Assembly (NCBI GenBank): GCA_963826145.1
Contig: CAWGVW010000002.1
Span: forward strand, 248,001 to 312,000
Direction: 5' to 3'
DNA from: JBGPLJ01 sp963826145
GTDB taxonomy: Bacteria > Pseudomonadota > Gammaproteobacteria > Steroidobacterales > Steroidobacteraceae
Length of the DNA stretch: 64,000 bases
Translations under genes and position numbers: made by a program
Notes under the pieces: model-generated
What the model was told of the DNA's origin: nothing
Database searches by the model: none
Seen by the model: only the letters and a program-made list of their open reading frames with translations
Part shown: positions 10,201 through 17,944 of the stretch, piece by piece
Position numbering within the stretch: the first letter of the stretch is position 1
Layout: each line of letters opens with the position of its first letter

Positions 10201-10880
10201 CGACCAACGGCCGCGAAGCGATCGATGCCTGGCAGAAGGGCAGCTACGATCTCATTCTCATGGACTGCCAGATGCCGGTCATGGATGGATTCGAAGCGAC
10301 GCGGGGGATCCGCAAGCTCGAGCGTCACGGCAAGCGCGTGCCGATCATTGCGCTCACGGCGAACGCACTCGCGTCGGACCGTGACAACTGCCTGGCGGCC
10401 GGCATGGACGAACATCTCGCGAAACCGATGGAATTCGAGCGGCTCGAGACCTGTCTGGCGCAGTTCCTTGCGTCACGCGCGCCTCGCCCGGCCACAGAAT
10501 CGACGCCTGCACCGGCACCGGCAAATCCGGCTCCATCGGACCCGGCGCCCGTTGACCTCGCCGCGCTCAGCGATCTTGTCGGCGATGACGCGGAATTTCA
10601 GCGCGAGCTCATCGAGACCTTCATTGCGAGTGGCGACGCGACGCTCGCGCAGATCGCCGAGGCCCTGAATGCGAACGATCTCCCGGCAGTGCGCAAAAGT
10701 GCGCACAGCCTGAAAGGCGCGAGCGCCAACATCCGAGCCCAGGCTCTGAGCGCCGCAGCCAAGGAACTGGAATCACACGCCGCCAGCGAGAACACCGACG
10801 CCTGCCGCGCACAACTGACGTCCCTGCGCAGCTACTACGAGCGCACCCGCGACTTCCTCAAGAAGACCGGCACGTCGTAG
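7263..10880 (+). CDS. Membrane PAS hybrid histidine kinase with receiver and Hpt domains
   Basis: Phosphorelay kinase of 1205 residues. An N-terminal membrane helix (about 10-32) and a second one near residue 200 enclose a helical periplasmic sensor; a HAMP-like linker follows. Three PAS/PAC units (about 300-680) end in TVADIHRRK, IIDVTERK and ITEKKRT. HisKA reads FLANMSHEIRTPMNGVIG (His704), HATPase has GTGLGLSIVKQLADLMGG, the receiver has LILMDCQMPVMDGF (Asp1001), and the C-terminal Hpt has SAHSLKGASANIRA (His1148). This BarA/ArcB-like layout (His-Asp-His) needs an external receiver protein as output; the receiver-GGDEF protein encoded convergently next door is a natural candidate (inference). 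Confidence 0.95.
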   Translation: MKWGIRRKLHVIPVAATILLIVALALMTQVMSLYGQIAHGELAEHRGLAAQHVALQQRLMDHYGEFSIVAAAAMVDRGDPAPLTELRALSQQCALMSRDLADLHRAAGLQGDTVARLSQALESIKGYCTAVDRSAARGFAGKPADLNGDLVLAEQYYDQFNAALTSLRDARRQASGEALLRINEVLKRGTIETSAVLALVVLLTVGMSVSISRIVGRRLKRLSETMTVLRSDPTAPIALELDAQDEIGDIERGFSAMLGDIRAHQQRLAESATRLTEVNHELELQIHSKSQAEDALRDSKEFLQMAQSAGGIGIFELDLQTALMRGSDVLFQLLGMPNDNGLITQEQWLAAVHPEDLEPLISQFAQAVNNGGQFHIEYRVLRPDGSVLWTSATGRVLLDGFGAARRVMGTVADIHRRKLVEEDLRRTARSLSIAQKAGGIATFDVNLITRDAVQSDNMREILGIRPEDPLPKRALWLELAHPEDRRQVEHPLRVPGSDGASYQREYRIIRNDGSVRWLSERGVATHTVSGQAARIAGAIIDVTERKSSEAAMLELEARLERAVHGTSDALWEWETDTHDMWIAPRFRDLLGYDASDPLPMTAWDFGKYVHDDDAQKVIDSARRHLDEGAPHDVEARLRRKDGGYEWVRIRGVAEAPQEGQHRRMSGSIQLITEKKRTELALIEATNAAASANRAKSEFLANMSHEIRTPMNGVIGMTQLLADTQLTATQHEYVEVIRTSGKTLLALINDILDVSKIEAGRMELEVRDIDLRTTVAEAIATFGAQAAAKGLALGANVGPDVPSAVSADSVRLRQVLFNLIGNAIKFTSTGTITLDVRLESADDVRALVRFSVRDTGIGIPPDRLDRLFKSFSQVDSSTTRHFGGTGLGLSIVKQLADLMGGEVGVESEVGKGSVFWFTVQFELASDSHQIRNTPGHFETRPAVRGRSDIAGAHLLLVEDNAVNQKVAQRYLEKLGITCDVATNGREAIDAWQKGSYDLILMDCQMPVMDGFEATRGIRKLERHGKRVPIIALTANALASDRDNCLAAGMDEHLAKPMEFERLETCLAQFLASRAPRPATESTPAPAPANPAPSDPAPVDLAALSDLVGDDAEFQRELIETFIASGDATLAQIAEALNANDLPAVRKSAHSLKGASANIRAQALSAAAKELESHAASENTDACRAQLTSLRSYYERTRDFLKKTGTS

Positions 10881-10884
10881 GGGA

Positions 10885-11901
10885 TTACCCGGTGCGTTCG
10901 ACGACGACGGTGGAACCGAACGGCTGCAGGCGCTTACCGACGACGCGATTGCGTCCGCTCGACTTGGCCTTGTAGAGACAGGCGTCGGCCTGCGCGATGA
11001 GGCGATCCACGATCGCGACATCCCCCGGCTCGAGCTGATCGAAGCCCGCGACACCGAAGCTCGCGGTCACCTTGAGCACGAGGTTGCCGATCGCGAGTTC
11101 CGTGGCTGCGAGCCCGGCGCGAATCTTCTCCGCGACAACGAGCGCGCCCGAGAGCGGCGTCTCCGGCAGCACGATCACGAATTCTTCGCCACCGTAGCGC
11201 GCGACCCAATCGATCTCCGTCCGCACGGTCTCGCGCAGGTACTGCGCAACTCCTTGCAGTACCTGATCGCCCACCTGGTGGCCGTGCGTATCGTTCACTT
11301 GCTTGAAATGATCGACGTCGCAGAGCACGAGGCTGAGCGAATGGCGAAAGCGGCGGGCGCGCTCTGCTTCCTGCGGCAGGCGCTGCATGAGATGGCGACG
11401 GTTGTAGGTCCCCGTGAGCGCGTCGGTCTGCGAGAGCAATTCATTGCGACGGTTCGCCGCGCGCAGCGACTGCTCGAGCGCGAGAATGCGCTTGCCGGTG
11501 TTGAGCCGCGCAATGAGTTCGGCTTCGTTCACGGGTTTGGTCAGGTAGTCATCAGCGCCCGCCTCGAGTCCCGCGACGATGTTCTCCTTGCTGTCGCGCG
11601 CGGTAAGGAGAATCGTGTAGACGTAGCCCTCGAGCGCCGCTGAACGGATGGCCTTGCAGAGCGCAACACCGTCCATCTCCGGCATTTCCCAATCGGTGAG
11701 CACCATCGGGTAGAAGTGCGACTGCAGGCGTTCGAACGCGAGCTTGCCGTTCGTCACGACGTCGACGTCGTAGCCCGCCTTGCGCAGGAGGCGTTGCGTG
11801 AGGAGGAGCGTCGTCGGATCGTCCTCCGCGAGCAGCACGCGCATGGGCCCGGTCAGGACCGATTCCGATGGCGAATTCAATGAGTTACCGTCGGACGGCA
11901 T
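10885..11901 (-). CDS. Receiver-GGDEF response regulator, probable diguanylate cyclase
   Basis: Two-domain protein of 338 residues. The receiver has VLLAEDDPTT and phospho-acceptor Asp70 in VLTDWEMPEMDG. The GGDEF domain has the intact active site RYGGEEFVIVLPET (residues 237-241), so synthesis of cyclic di-GMP is expected on phosphorylation. The inhibitory I-site is not intact: the four residues ahead of the five that precede GGEEF read TEID instead of RxxD, suggesting weak or absent product inhibition. The gene converges with the hybrid kinase (4 bases between stops). Starts at 11901 (ATG) or 11844 (ATG just before the receiver) are both possible; neither has a strong ribosome binding site. 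Confidence 0.92.
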   Translation of the reverse strand: MPSDGNSLNSPSESVLTGPMRVLLAEDDPTTLLLTQRLLRKAGYDVDVVTNGKLAFERLQSHFYPMVLTDWEMPEMDGVALCKAIRSAALEGYVYTILLTARDSKENIVAGLEAGADDYLTKPVNEAELIARLNTGKRILALEQSLRAANRRNELLSQTDALTGTYNRRHLMQRLPQEAERARRFRHSLSLVLCDVDHFKQVNDTHGHQVGDQVLQGVAQYLRETVRTEIDWVARYGGEEFVIVLPETPLSGALVVAEKIRAGLAATELAIGNLVLKVTASFGVAGFDQLEPGDVAIVDRLIAQADACLYKAKSSGRNRVVGKRLQPFGSTVVVERTG

Positions 11902-11977
11902 GCCTGTGGGAGCGTCGTGAGAAAGATGTGACCTGCCGGAGGGTATCGGCCCGGCCTGGAGGCCCCTTAAGTCAATA

Positions 11978-12000
11978 CAGGGCCCGCTGGGCGGGCCCTG
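11978..12000. terminator. GC-rich hairpin between DUF4097 and GGDEF genes
   Basis: A perfect 10-base stem (cagggcccgc / gcgggccctg) with a 3-base loop. On the minus strand it lies just after the DUF4097 gene and before the GGDEF gene. It is followed by TATTGACTT and not by a clear U tract, so it is a weak intrinsic terminator candidate or an mRNA-stabilising hairpin. Confidence 0.45.
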
Positions 12001-12041
12001 TGAGGCGCGTCACGCACGCCCCGCGGAGAGACCTCCGGAAC

Positions 12042-12938
12042 TCACTCCTTGCAGAGCGAGATGTCGCCGCTCAGGGTCTTGGCGCGCAGGCTCGCGGTCG
12101 TCGAACCCTGGCTGAACTTGAGTTCCTCGCCCGGCCCATAGCGGTGGCTCATCGGCTCCGGCCCGAAACAGTTGGTGATCTCGCCCACTGCGGTCGCGAT
12201 CTCGTAGTCGCCGTCACGCGATCCACCCAGGTAGAAGTCGATGTCACCACTCACCGTCTCCGAATCGACGCGCGCGTCCTTCGTGAGCTCGCCGTAGAGC
12301 GTGATATTGCCGGAAGTCGTGCGCAGCCGGCTGCGACCGACGCTCGTGAGGTGCAGATTGAGATCGCCGCTCACGCTGGTCGCGTTCGCATCGCCGCCCA
12401 TGTTCTTGATCTCGATGTTGCCGCTGGTCGAGGCGATATTAGCGACGGCCGTGCCCTTGTTGCCACGCACGGTGATGTCGCCGCTCACGGTATTGATCCG
12501 CACGTCGCCGTCGTAACCTTCAGCCTCAACCTCGCCGCTGATCGTCTGCAGATCGAGGCGGCCGCGCACATTTGTCGCGTTGATGTCGGCACTCACCCCG
12601 GAGATCGTGAGGTCGCTCCCGCTTGGCACTTCGATGTCGAGATCGGTCGAGCCGCTGTTCGAGGTCTTCGGCAGCACGACCTTGATGGTCGTGCGTGCAC
12701 CGTCGACCGAGAACTCGAGCCGGGCTTTCGAACCGAGTTCACCGGTAACGTGAACTTCCGCGTTCGAGGTTCCGCGCACGGTGACCGTGCCGGCAACGTT
12801 GGACACTTCGACGGTGCCACGCGCCGTCGCCGGCTGGCGCTGGTCGATCGTTTCACCTGCGAAGGCGGTCGTCGCCGCGATCAATAGCAGGGGCGTATAC
12901 AGGCGGGCCTTCGGGCCCGAAACGTTGAGGGAAATCAT
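12042..12938 (-). CDS. DUF4097-type exported beta-helix protein
   Basis: Protein of 298 residues with an N-terminal hydrophobic export signal (LLLIAATTAFA). The rest is a repetitive beta structure with short periodic motifs such as VSGDITVRG, TSGNIEIKN, VSGDLNLHL, TSGNITLYG and VSGDIDFYL, about 20 residues apart. This is the hallmark of DUF4097/DUF4098 (LiaG-like, head-domain of trimeric adhesin-like) families, predicted to form a right-handed beta-helix. Its start overlaps the stop of the anti-sigma-like gene (ATGA), so it is part of the ECF sigma operon and probably an envelope component controlled by it. Molecular function is unknown. Confidence 0.85.
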   Translation of the reverse strand: MISLNVSGPKARLYTPLLLIAATTAFAGETIDQRQPATARGTVEVSNVAGTVTVRGTSNAEVHVTGELGSKARLEFSVDGARTTIKVVLPKTSNSGSTDLDIEVPSGSDLTISGVSADINATNVRGRLDLQTISGEVEAEGYDGDVRINTVSGDITVRGNKGTAVANIASTSGNIEIKNMGGDANATSVSGDLNLHLTSVGRSRLRTTSGNITLYGELTKDARVDSETVSGDIDFYLGGSRDGDYEIATAVGEITNCFGPEPMSHRYGPGEELKFSQGSTTASLRAKTLSGDISLCKE

Positions 12939-13489
12939 GTCTGCGTCTGCTCCGAAACTGTCTGGGTAAGGCTGGCAACGTTTTGCATGTATTCGAGCTC
13001 CTGCTGATACGCGCCGAGTGCCAGCTGCTGCAGCAGAACGCTGTCGGGATGCGACTTCAGGGCGTCGTTCAGTTCCCGCAATCCGTCCTCTATCTGTTTC
13101 AGCCCCTTCTGCACCCGGGCCCGGTCATTCGCGGGAAGATCCGCGATACGCCGGAAAAATTCGCTGGCGAGCTGCATGCGCGCCTTCTGGTAACCCGCGT
13201 CCATCATCACCGGCTTCACGAGCCATGTGCTGATCGCTTCCTGTGTCGGGCTAGGTCCGACAACCGTTGAATTCCGCTGGAACAATCCGTAGCCGAGGCC
13301 CGCGCCGATCGCCACGCAGGTGAGCGCCGCGGCGATGCGCATCGCCCACACGTTTGCGCGTTTGGGCTGGCGCTCCGTCGCGATGGCAGCGGCGACGCCC
13401 GGCCACAAGTCGTGCGGCGGTTCGATGTCGGTCGGCAGGCGCTTGAGCACGCGGCTCAGCGCGTCATTGCCTTCGGTCGGTTCTGTCAT
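12935..13489 (-). CDS. Probable anti-sigma factor, single-pass membrane protein
   Basis: Protein of 184 residues: a cytoplasmic N-terminal part (about 1-50), one membrane helix (VWAMRIAAALTCVAIGAGLG) and a helical periplasmic domain (about 100-184, rich in Gln, Leu, Glu). It directly follows an ECF sigma gene by 14 bases, which with the topology suggests an anti-sigma factor. The usual zinc-binding HxxxCxxC motif of ZAS anti-sigma factors is absent, so it is an atypical member or a regulator of another kind. The start is the ATG at 13489; the frame is open upstream inside the sigma gene but that extension is not protein-like. Confidence 0.75.
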   Translation of the reverse strand: MTEPTEGNDALSRVLKRLPTDIEPPHDLWPGVAAAIATERQPKRANVWAMRIAAALTCVAIGAGLGYGLFQRNSTVVGPSPTQEAISTWLVKPVMMDAGYQKARMQLASEFFRRIADLPANDRARVQKGLKQIEDGLRELNDALKSHPDSVLLQQLALGAYQQELEYMQNVASLTQTVSEQTQT

Positions 13490-13503
13490 GTCACTTTCCT
13501 CGC

Positions 13504-14112
13504 TCAGCCTGTCATCCGCTCGGTCAGGAGCTTGCGCGCCCGATGCAGCTGTGCCTTGCAAGTGCCAACCGCGATGCCGAGAAAATCGGCCGTCTCTTCG
13601 TGCGTATAACCGTAGACGCCCTGGAGCACGAGCACGTGGCGCGCTCCCGTCGGCAGTGTCGCGATCAGCTGCTCGAGATCGAGCACGTCCATCGCATCAG
13701 CGAACACCGGCATCTCCGGGCCCGCGTAATCCTCCGGCTCTGCGACATGCATCACAGGCTCTTTGCGCCGCACCCGGCCGAGGACCGAATTCACCGCAAT
13801 CCGATGCAACCAAGTGCCGAGGCTGCTGCGGCCCTCGAACCGCGGGAGGTTTCGCCAGGCGCTGATGAAGGTCTCCTGGACGCAGTCCTCGGCGGCTGCA
13901 GGGTCCTGCAGCATGCGCAGGCAGAGGCCGTATACACGCCCCGAGTGAGCTCGGTAGATCGCCTCAAAGGCCGCATGGTCGCCCTTGCGGGCCCGCTCGA
14001 TGAGGCGCCGTTCGCCAAGGTCCACGACCTCCGCGGGCGGCTCGCTCAAGGCTTGGGATCCCTCGGTCACAGGCGCCGATCGTAACAGCGCGTCATTCGC
14101 CAGCACATTCAC
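13504..14112 (-). CDS. ECF-family RNA polymerase sigma factor
   Basis: Alternative sigma factor of 202 residues. Region 2 reads FEAIYRAHSGRVYGLCLRML then DPAAAEDCVQETFISAWRNL, and region 4 reads LPTGARHVLVLQGVYGYTHE then ETADFLGIAVGTCKAQLHRA. Both are diagnostic of the sigma-E/RpoE-like ECF group. It heads a three-gene operon with an anti-sigma-like membrane protein and a DUF4097 exported protein, an arrangement repeated in related genomes and suggestive of envelope stress sensing. ECF sigmas commonly activate their own operon, so the promoter upstream (14113-14164) may be self-regulated. Confidence 0.93.
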   Translation of the reverse strand: MNVLANDALLRSAPVTEGSQALSEPPAEVVDLGERRLIERARKGDHAAFEAIYRAHSGRVYGLCLRMLQDPAAAEDCVQETFISAWRNLPRFEGRSSLGTWLHRIAVNSVLGRVRRKEPVMHVAEPEDYAGPEMPVFADAMDVLDLEQLIATLPTGARHVLVLQGVYGYTHEETADFLGIAVGTCKAQLHRARKLLTERMTG

Positions 14113-14164
14113 GCTCCTTATCGAGGAGCTTAGAGCGGGGCCGGCGCGAAAGGGTTTGAGGTCC

Positions 14165-14245
14165 AGGTACCGGGATTGGATAACTGGGGACTTCGGCGCA
14201 AAGACCCGGGCTGCCGAAATCCCCAGTTATCCAATCCCGGTACCT
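14165..14245. repeat. Long near-perfect palindrome, 33-base arms
   Basis: Arms at 14165-14197 and 14213-14245 are reverse complements with a single mismatch (C versus T), around a 15-base loop. Each arm contains GGATTGGATAACTGGGGA. The element fills most of the gap between the EAL gene stop and the ECF sigma start. There is no T tract, so it is not a standard intrinsic terminator. Its length and near-perfection fit a REP-like or MITE-like element, or a strong RNA hairpin shielding the 3' end of the EAL transcript. No second copy was noticed in the window. Confidence 0.8.
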
Positions 14246-14250
14246 ATGCC

Positions 14251-15441
14251 CTATGCCCGGCCTGCCAGCGCCGGAAATCGAGCTGAATTCCAGCTCATGA
14301 CCAGGGGCGGGAGGGCATCCGCGACCATGGGCCGGGCGATGTAGTAGCCCTGTGCGCAATCGCAACGGATCGAGCCGAGGAAAGCGAGCGATTGCTCGGT
14401 TTCGACGCCCTCGCAGCACACCGAAAGGCCGAGGTTGTGTCCGAGCTCGACCAGCGAGCGGACGATGGTGCGCGCTTCGACGTTGCGCTGCAGATCAAGC
14501 CCGAGCGACTTGTCGATCTTCAGTTCACTGAACGGCATCTGGTAGAGCTGCGTCACCGAGGAGAAGCCCGTGCCGAAGTCATCGAGCGAGAGGCCGAACT
14601 TCTTCACGCGCAGGCGCGTGAGGATGTCGAGCGTGTGCGCCGGATCGCTCAGCGCCGCGGTTTCCGTCACCTCGAGCGTGAGCTGCGAGTTGTCGACGTT
14701 TGACCTCGCGGCAAGCTCCGCGAGCTGATCCGGGAATTCGAGGTTGCTCACGAGCCGCGGCGAGAGATTGACTGCCAGGCCAAGCTCGAGCCCGCCCTTG
14801 TTCCAGGCGCCGATCTGCTCGATGCCCGCCTGCAGCACGAAGTCCGTGAGCGCCGCGATCAGGCCGCTCGATTCGGCGAGCGGAATGAATTCGTCCGGGT
14901 AGATGAGCCCGTACTCCGGATGCTCCCAGCGCACGAGCGCTTCCGCGGAATCGATCTTCCACTCGCCCTCGACGAGCTTCGCCTTCGGCTGGTAGTGAAC
15001 GCGCAGCTCCGCGCGATCGACTGCGCGTCGCAGCTGCTCGACCGTCACTTCGCGCCGCGATTCGAAATAGCGCCCGAGCAGGCATTCGAGATCGCCAAGC
15101 ATGATGGGCTTCTGCATGACGCCCGCCATCGCAAGCCCATGCGACTTCCCGAGCTGCTCGGCGGCGTTCAGCACGCGCTGATCCATGCCGCTCGCGAGCA
15201 CGACATTCGCCTTCGAGTTCTGGCGGGCGAGCGCCCGGATGAGTTCGACGCCATCGCCCCCCGGCATCTGCAGATCGAGCATCACGAGCGTCGGCTTGAA
15301 CCCCGGCAGCAGCGCATGGAATTCATCCTGCGATTGCGCCTTGACGACCGTGTAGCCGACGCCTTCGGCCACCTGGCTCACGAAGTCGAGGATATCCGGA
15401 TGATCGTCGACCACGAGCAAGCGATTCAGTGCGGAGGCCAT
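14251..15441 (-). CDS. Receiver-EAL response regulator, probable cyclic di-GMP phosphodiesterase
   Basis: Protein of 396 residues. The receiver (about 5-120) has LLVVDDHPDILD and Asp56 in LVMLDLQMPGGDG. The EAL domain has the catalytic set expected of an active phosphodiesterase: EALVRW, LAVNLSPRLV, LEVTETAA, LDDFGTGFSS, ELKIDKS, CCEGVETEQS and AQGYYIARP. The ATG at 15441 was chosen because AAGGAA lies six bases upstream; an upstream TTG at 15456 would overlap the kinase stop. It follows a hybrid kinase by 11 bases on the same strand, so that kinase is the likely phosphodonor. Confidence 0.93.
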   Translation of the reverse strand: MASALNRLLVVDDHPDILDFVSQVAEGVGYTVVKAQSQDEFHALLPGFKPTLVMLDLQMPGGDGVELIRALARQNSKANVVLASGMDQRVLNAAEQLGKSHGLAMAGVMQKPIMLGDLECLLGRYFESRREVTVEQLRRAVDRAELRVHYQPKAKLVEGEWKIDSAEALVRWEHPEYGLIYPDEFIPLAESSGLIAALTDFVLQAGIEQIGAWNKGGLELGLAVNLSPRLVSNLEFPDQLAELAARSNVDNSQLTLEVTETAALSDPAHTLDILTRLRVKKFGLSLDDFGTGFSSVTQLYQMPFSELKIDKSLGLDLQRNVEARTIVRSLVELGHNLGLSVCCEGVETEQSLAFLGSIRCDCAQGYYIARPMVADALPPLVMSWNSARFPALAGRA

Positions 15442-15452
15442 GCGGGGTTCCT

Positions 15453-17786
15453 TCAATTGAGAGTTGTCCGGATGCGATGCGCCAGGGCTTCCATGGAATA
15501 GGGCTTGGTGAGCACGGGGTAGCCGCTCGCAACGAGGCTCCGGTGCTGTACGCTGCTTTCGGCGAATGCAGAGGTGACGAGCACCCGCACGCGCGGCCGC
15601 TCGCGCAGCACACGGGTCACGAGGTCGAGGCCACGCTCGCCCTCGGCGAGCATCATGTCCGTGAATACGAGATCGACCGAACTGTTGCGCTCGAGGAACT
15701 CGAGTGCCGCGCGCGCGGAGTTCGCATCGAACACGCAGTAGCCGAGCGACTGGAGCGACGTCACGGCCGTCGAGCGCACGTCGTCGTCGTCCTCAACCAC
15801 GAGAATCGTTTCGTTGCCGGTCGGGAGCGGCCCCGTGCCTGCCTTCGCCGCATCCTGCTCCCGCGCCGCGCTCGAGGAGCGCGGAAAGTGCAGGCTCACC
15901 GTCGTGCCCTTGCCGCGCGTGCTCGCAATCTGCGCGTGGCCGCCCGACTGCTCGCAGAAGCCGTAGATCATGCTTAAGCCCAAGCCCGTACCCTTGCCGA
16001 TCTCCTTGGTCGTGAAGAATGGCTCGAATGCGCGCTTGCGAACCTCGTCGGACATGCCCACGCCGTTGTCGGTGACGGTGAGGCACACGTAGGGTCCAGG
16101 CCCAGCGTATGTGGGGCTCGCGGAATGGGTTTCATCGAGCGTGAGGTTGTGCGTGCCGATCACGAACTCGCCGCCCTGCGGCATCGCATCTCGCGCATTG
16201 ATCGCGAGGTTCAGTACGGAATTCTCGAGCTGCCCTACGTCGATACGGACCGGCCAGAGGCCTGCCGCGAGCTCGAGCCGCACGGTGATGCCGCGCCCGA
16301 GCGCGCGCTCGATGAGTTCCTTCATGTCGGTCACGAGCTCATTGACGTCGACCACGCGAGGCGCGAGCACCTGCTGGCGGGAAAACGCGAGGAGGCGCCC
16401 TGTGATGTCGGCACCTCGAAGGGCCGCGCGCAGCGCCGTTTCGACGTGGCCGATAGCGCGTGCATCGCTGCGGCACACGCGCTCGAGGAGCTGAAGGTTG
16501 CCGATGACGACCGACAGCAGGTTGTTGAAATCGTGCGCGAGGCCGCCCGTGAGCTGGCCGACCGCTTCCATCTTCTGCGCCTGGCGGAGCTCTCCCTCGA
16601 GCCGCTTCTGGTCGGTGACGTCGCGGATCACCGAGAAGAAGCCGCCGATGTTGCCGTTCAGATCCCTATGCGGAACGTAGTCGATGCACAGTTCGCGGCT
16701 GCGCCCGTCATTCAGAAGGCGGCTCTGCTGAAAACTCACATGGCGGCCATCGAGCACCTGCTCGACCCGCGGCGCAACCTCGGCAAAGCTGTCCGGCGCC
16801 ATCAGCTCATCGACCTTCAGGCCCCGCATGGCGGTGCGCGGATGCTGCACGAGCCGCTCGTAGCTTGCGTTGAGATATTCGATCTGCCGGTCACGATTCA
16901 CGTAGGTCAGCGCGATCGGCAGCGTATCGAGCATCACTTCGTAGAAGTCGCGTGTCTCATCCAGCCGGTCGTGCATGCGCGTGATGGCGGTGATGTCCTC
17001 GTGTGTCACGATCGCACCCGCGTCGCCATCATTCTGGAACGCCTCGATGCGCATCTGGAAATGGCGGTTCTCCCCGCCGACGGACGCGTCGTAGTTCATC
17101 GAGAAGTCCCGGCGGTGCCCTGCGAGCACTTCGGCAACGGCGCTGGCGATACGAGGGCCCTCGGGGCGTTCGGTAACCACTCGCTCACACAGATCCGCGT
17201 AGCGCTCGCCGAAACTGAACCTGAGTCCCGCGAGGCCGGATTCCGCCGCGCACTCGCGCCAGGCGCGATTGATTTCGATGATCTCACCGCGCGAATTGAG
17301 CACGGCGATCGCAATTTCGATGGAGTCGAGCGTGCGCCGGTTGAGCGCCTCGTTACGCACCAGGTGGTCGCGGCGACGGCGCTCGGCTTCGATGCTGCGA
17401 AGCGCCCCGCCGACGCGAACGGGCCGCCCGGCGGCATCGCGATCCGAATCCCCGTGCAGGCGAAACCAGTGGTAACTGCCACTGCAATCGAGCCGCAACT
17501 CGACGTCAAGCGGCACCGCCTGCTCGAGATGTCGGCGCAGGTCGCGCAGCAGCGTATCGCGGTCGTCCGCGTGCACTCGCTCGAGCAGCGTCTGGAGATC
17601 ATCGCGCCGCTGTTCCTTCTGCGCGCCCAGCTTCTCGAGGAAGCGGTCGCTGAAGCGCGCCGCGCCGGTCGCCAGATCCCAGTCCCAGAAACCGTCATAG
17701 GCGACACGCGCCGCCAGCTCGAACTGGCGGGCCTCGGCCGATGAGCTCTGGGCGGCGCGGCTGCGGGGCAATCCTTGATTCCTCAA
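15453..17786 (-). CDS. PAS-domain hybrid histidine kinase with C-terminal receiver
   Basis: Soluble kinase of about 777 residues. Three PAS units (roughly 20-130, 150-275, 285-400) precede HisKA, whose box reads GGLAHDFNNLLSVVIGNL (His418), as in FixL/NtrB-like kinases. HATPase shows NLAINARDAMP, TDNGVGM and GTGLGLSMIYGF. A C-terminal receiver has VVEDDDDVRS and Asp710 in DLVFTDMML. No membrane helix is seen. The start is uncertain: the longest frame begins with TTG at 17786 without a good ribosome binding site. The downstream receiver-EAL gene is 11 bases away and is the likely output partner. Confidence 0.93.
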   Translation of the reverse strand: MRNQGLPRSRAAQSSSAEARQFELAARVAYDGFWDWDLATGAARFSDRFLEKLGAQKEQRRDDLQTLLERVHADDRDTLLRDLRRHLEQAVPLDVELRLDCSGSYHWFRLHGDSDRDAAGRPVRVGGALRSIEAERRRRDHLVRNEALNRRTLDSIEIAIAVLNSRGEIIEINRAWRECAAESGLAGLRFSFGERYADLCERVVTERPEGPRIASAVAEVLAGHRRDFSMNYDASVGGENRHFQMRIEAFQNDGDAGAIVTHEDITAITRMHDRLDETRDFYEVMLDTLPIALTYVNRDRQIEYLNASYERLVQHPRTAMRGLKVDELMAPDSFAEVAPRVEQVLDGRHVSFQQSRLLNDGRSRELCIDYVPHRDLNGNIGGFFSVIRDVTDQKRLEGELRQAQKMEAVGQLTGGLAHDFNNLLSVVIGNLQLLERVCRSDARAIGHVETALRAALRGADITGRLLAFSRQQVLAPRVVDVNELVTDMKELIERALGRGITVRLELAAGLWPVRIDVGQLENSVLNLAINARDAMPQGGEFVIGTHNLTLDETHSASPTYAGPGPYVCLTVTDNGVGMSDEVRKRAFEPFFTTKEIGKGTGLGLSMIYGFCEQSGGHAQIASTRGKGTTVSLHFPRSSSAAREQDAAKAGTGPLPTGNETILVVEDDDDVRSTAVTSLQSLGYCVFDANSARAALEFLERNSSVDLVFTDMMLAEGERGLDLVTRVLRERPRVRVLVTSAFAESSVQHRSLVASGYPVLTKPYSMEALAHRIRTTLN

Positions 17787-17944
17787 TGGGATATCAAGGT
17801 GCGTATCGGTGTCCGGGGCCCGAACTTAAGCTCGGTCTGCACCGTTCTGTGAGTGAATTCCCGAGCCAGCAGCAATTAATGTTAAGAAGCACCGACCCGC
17901 GCCGGGGCGTGCATCAGGGGAAAGATGAATCGGGGCGCCCGCCC

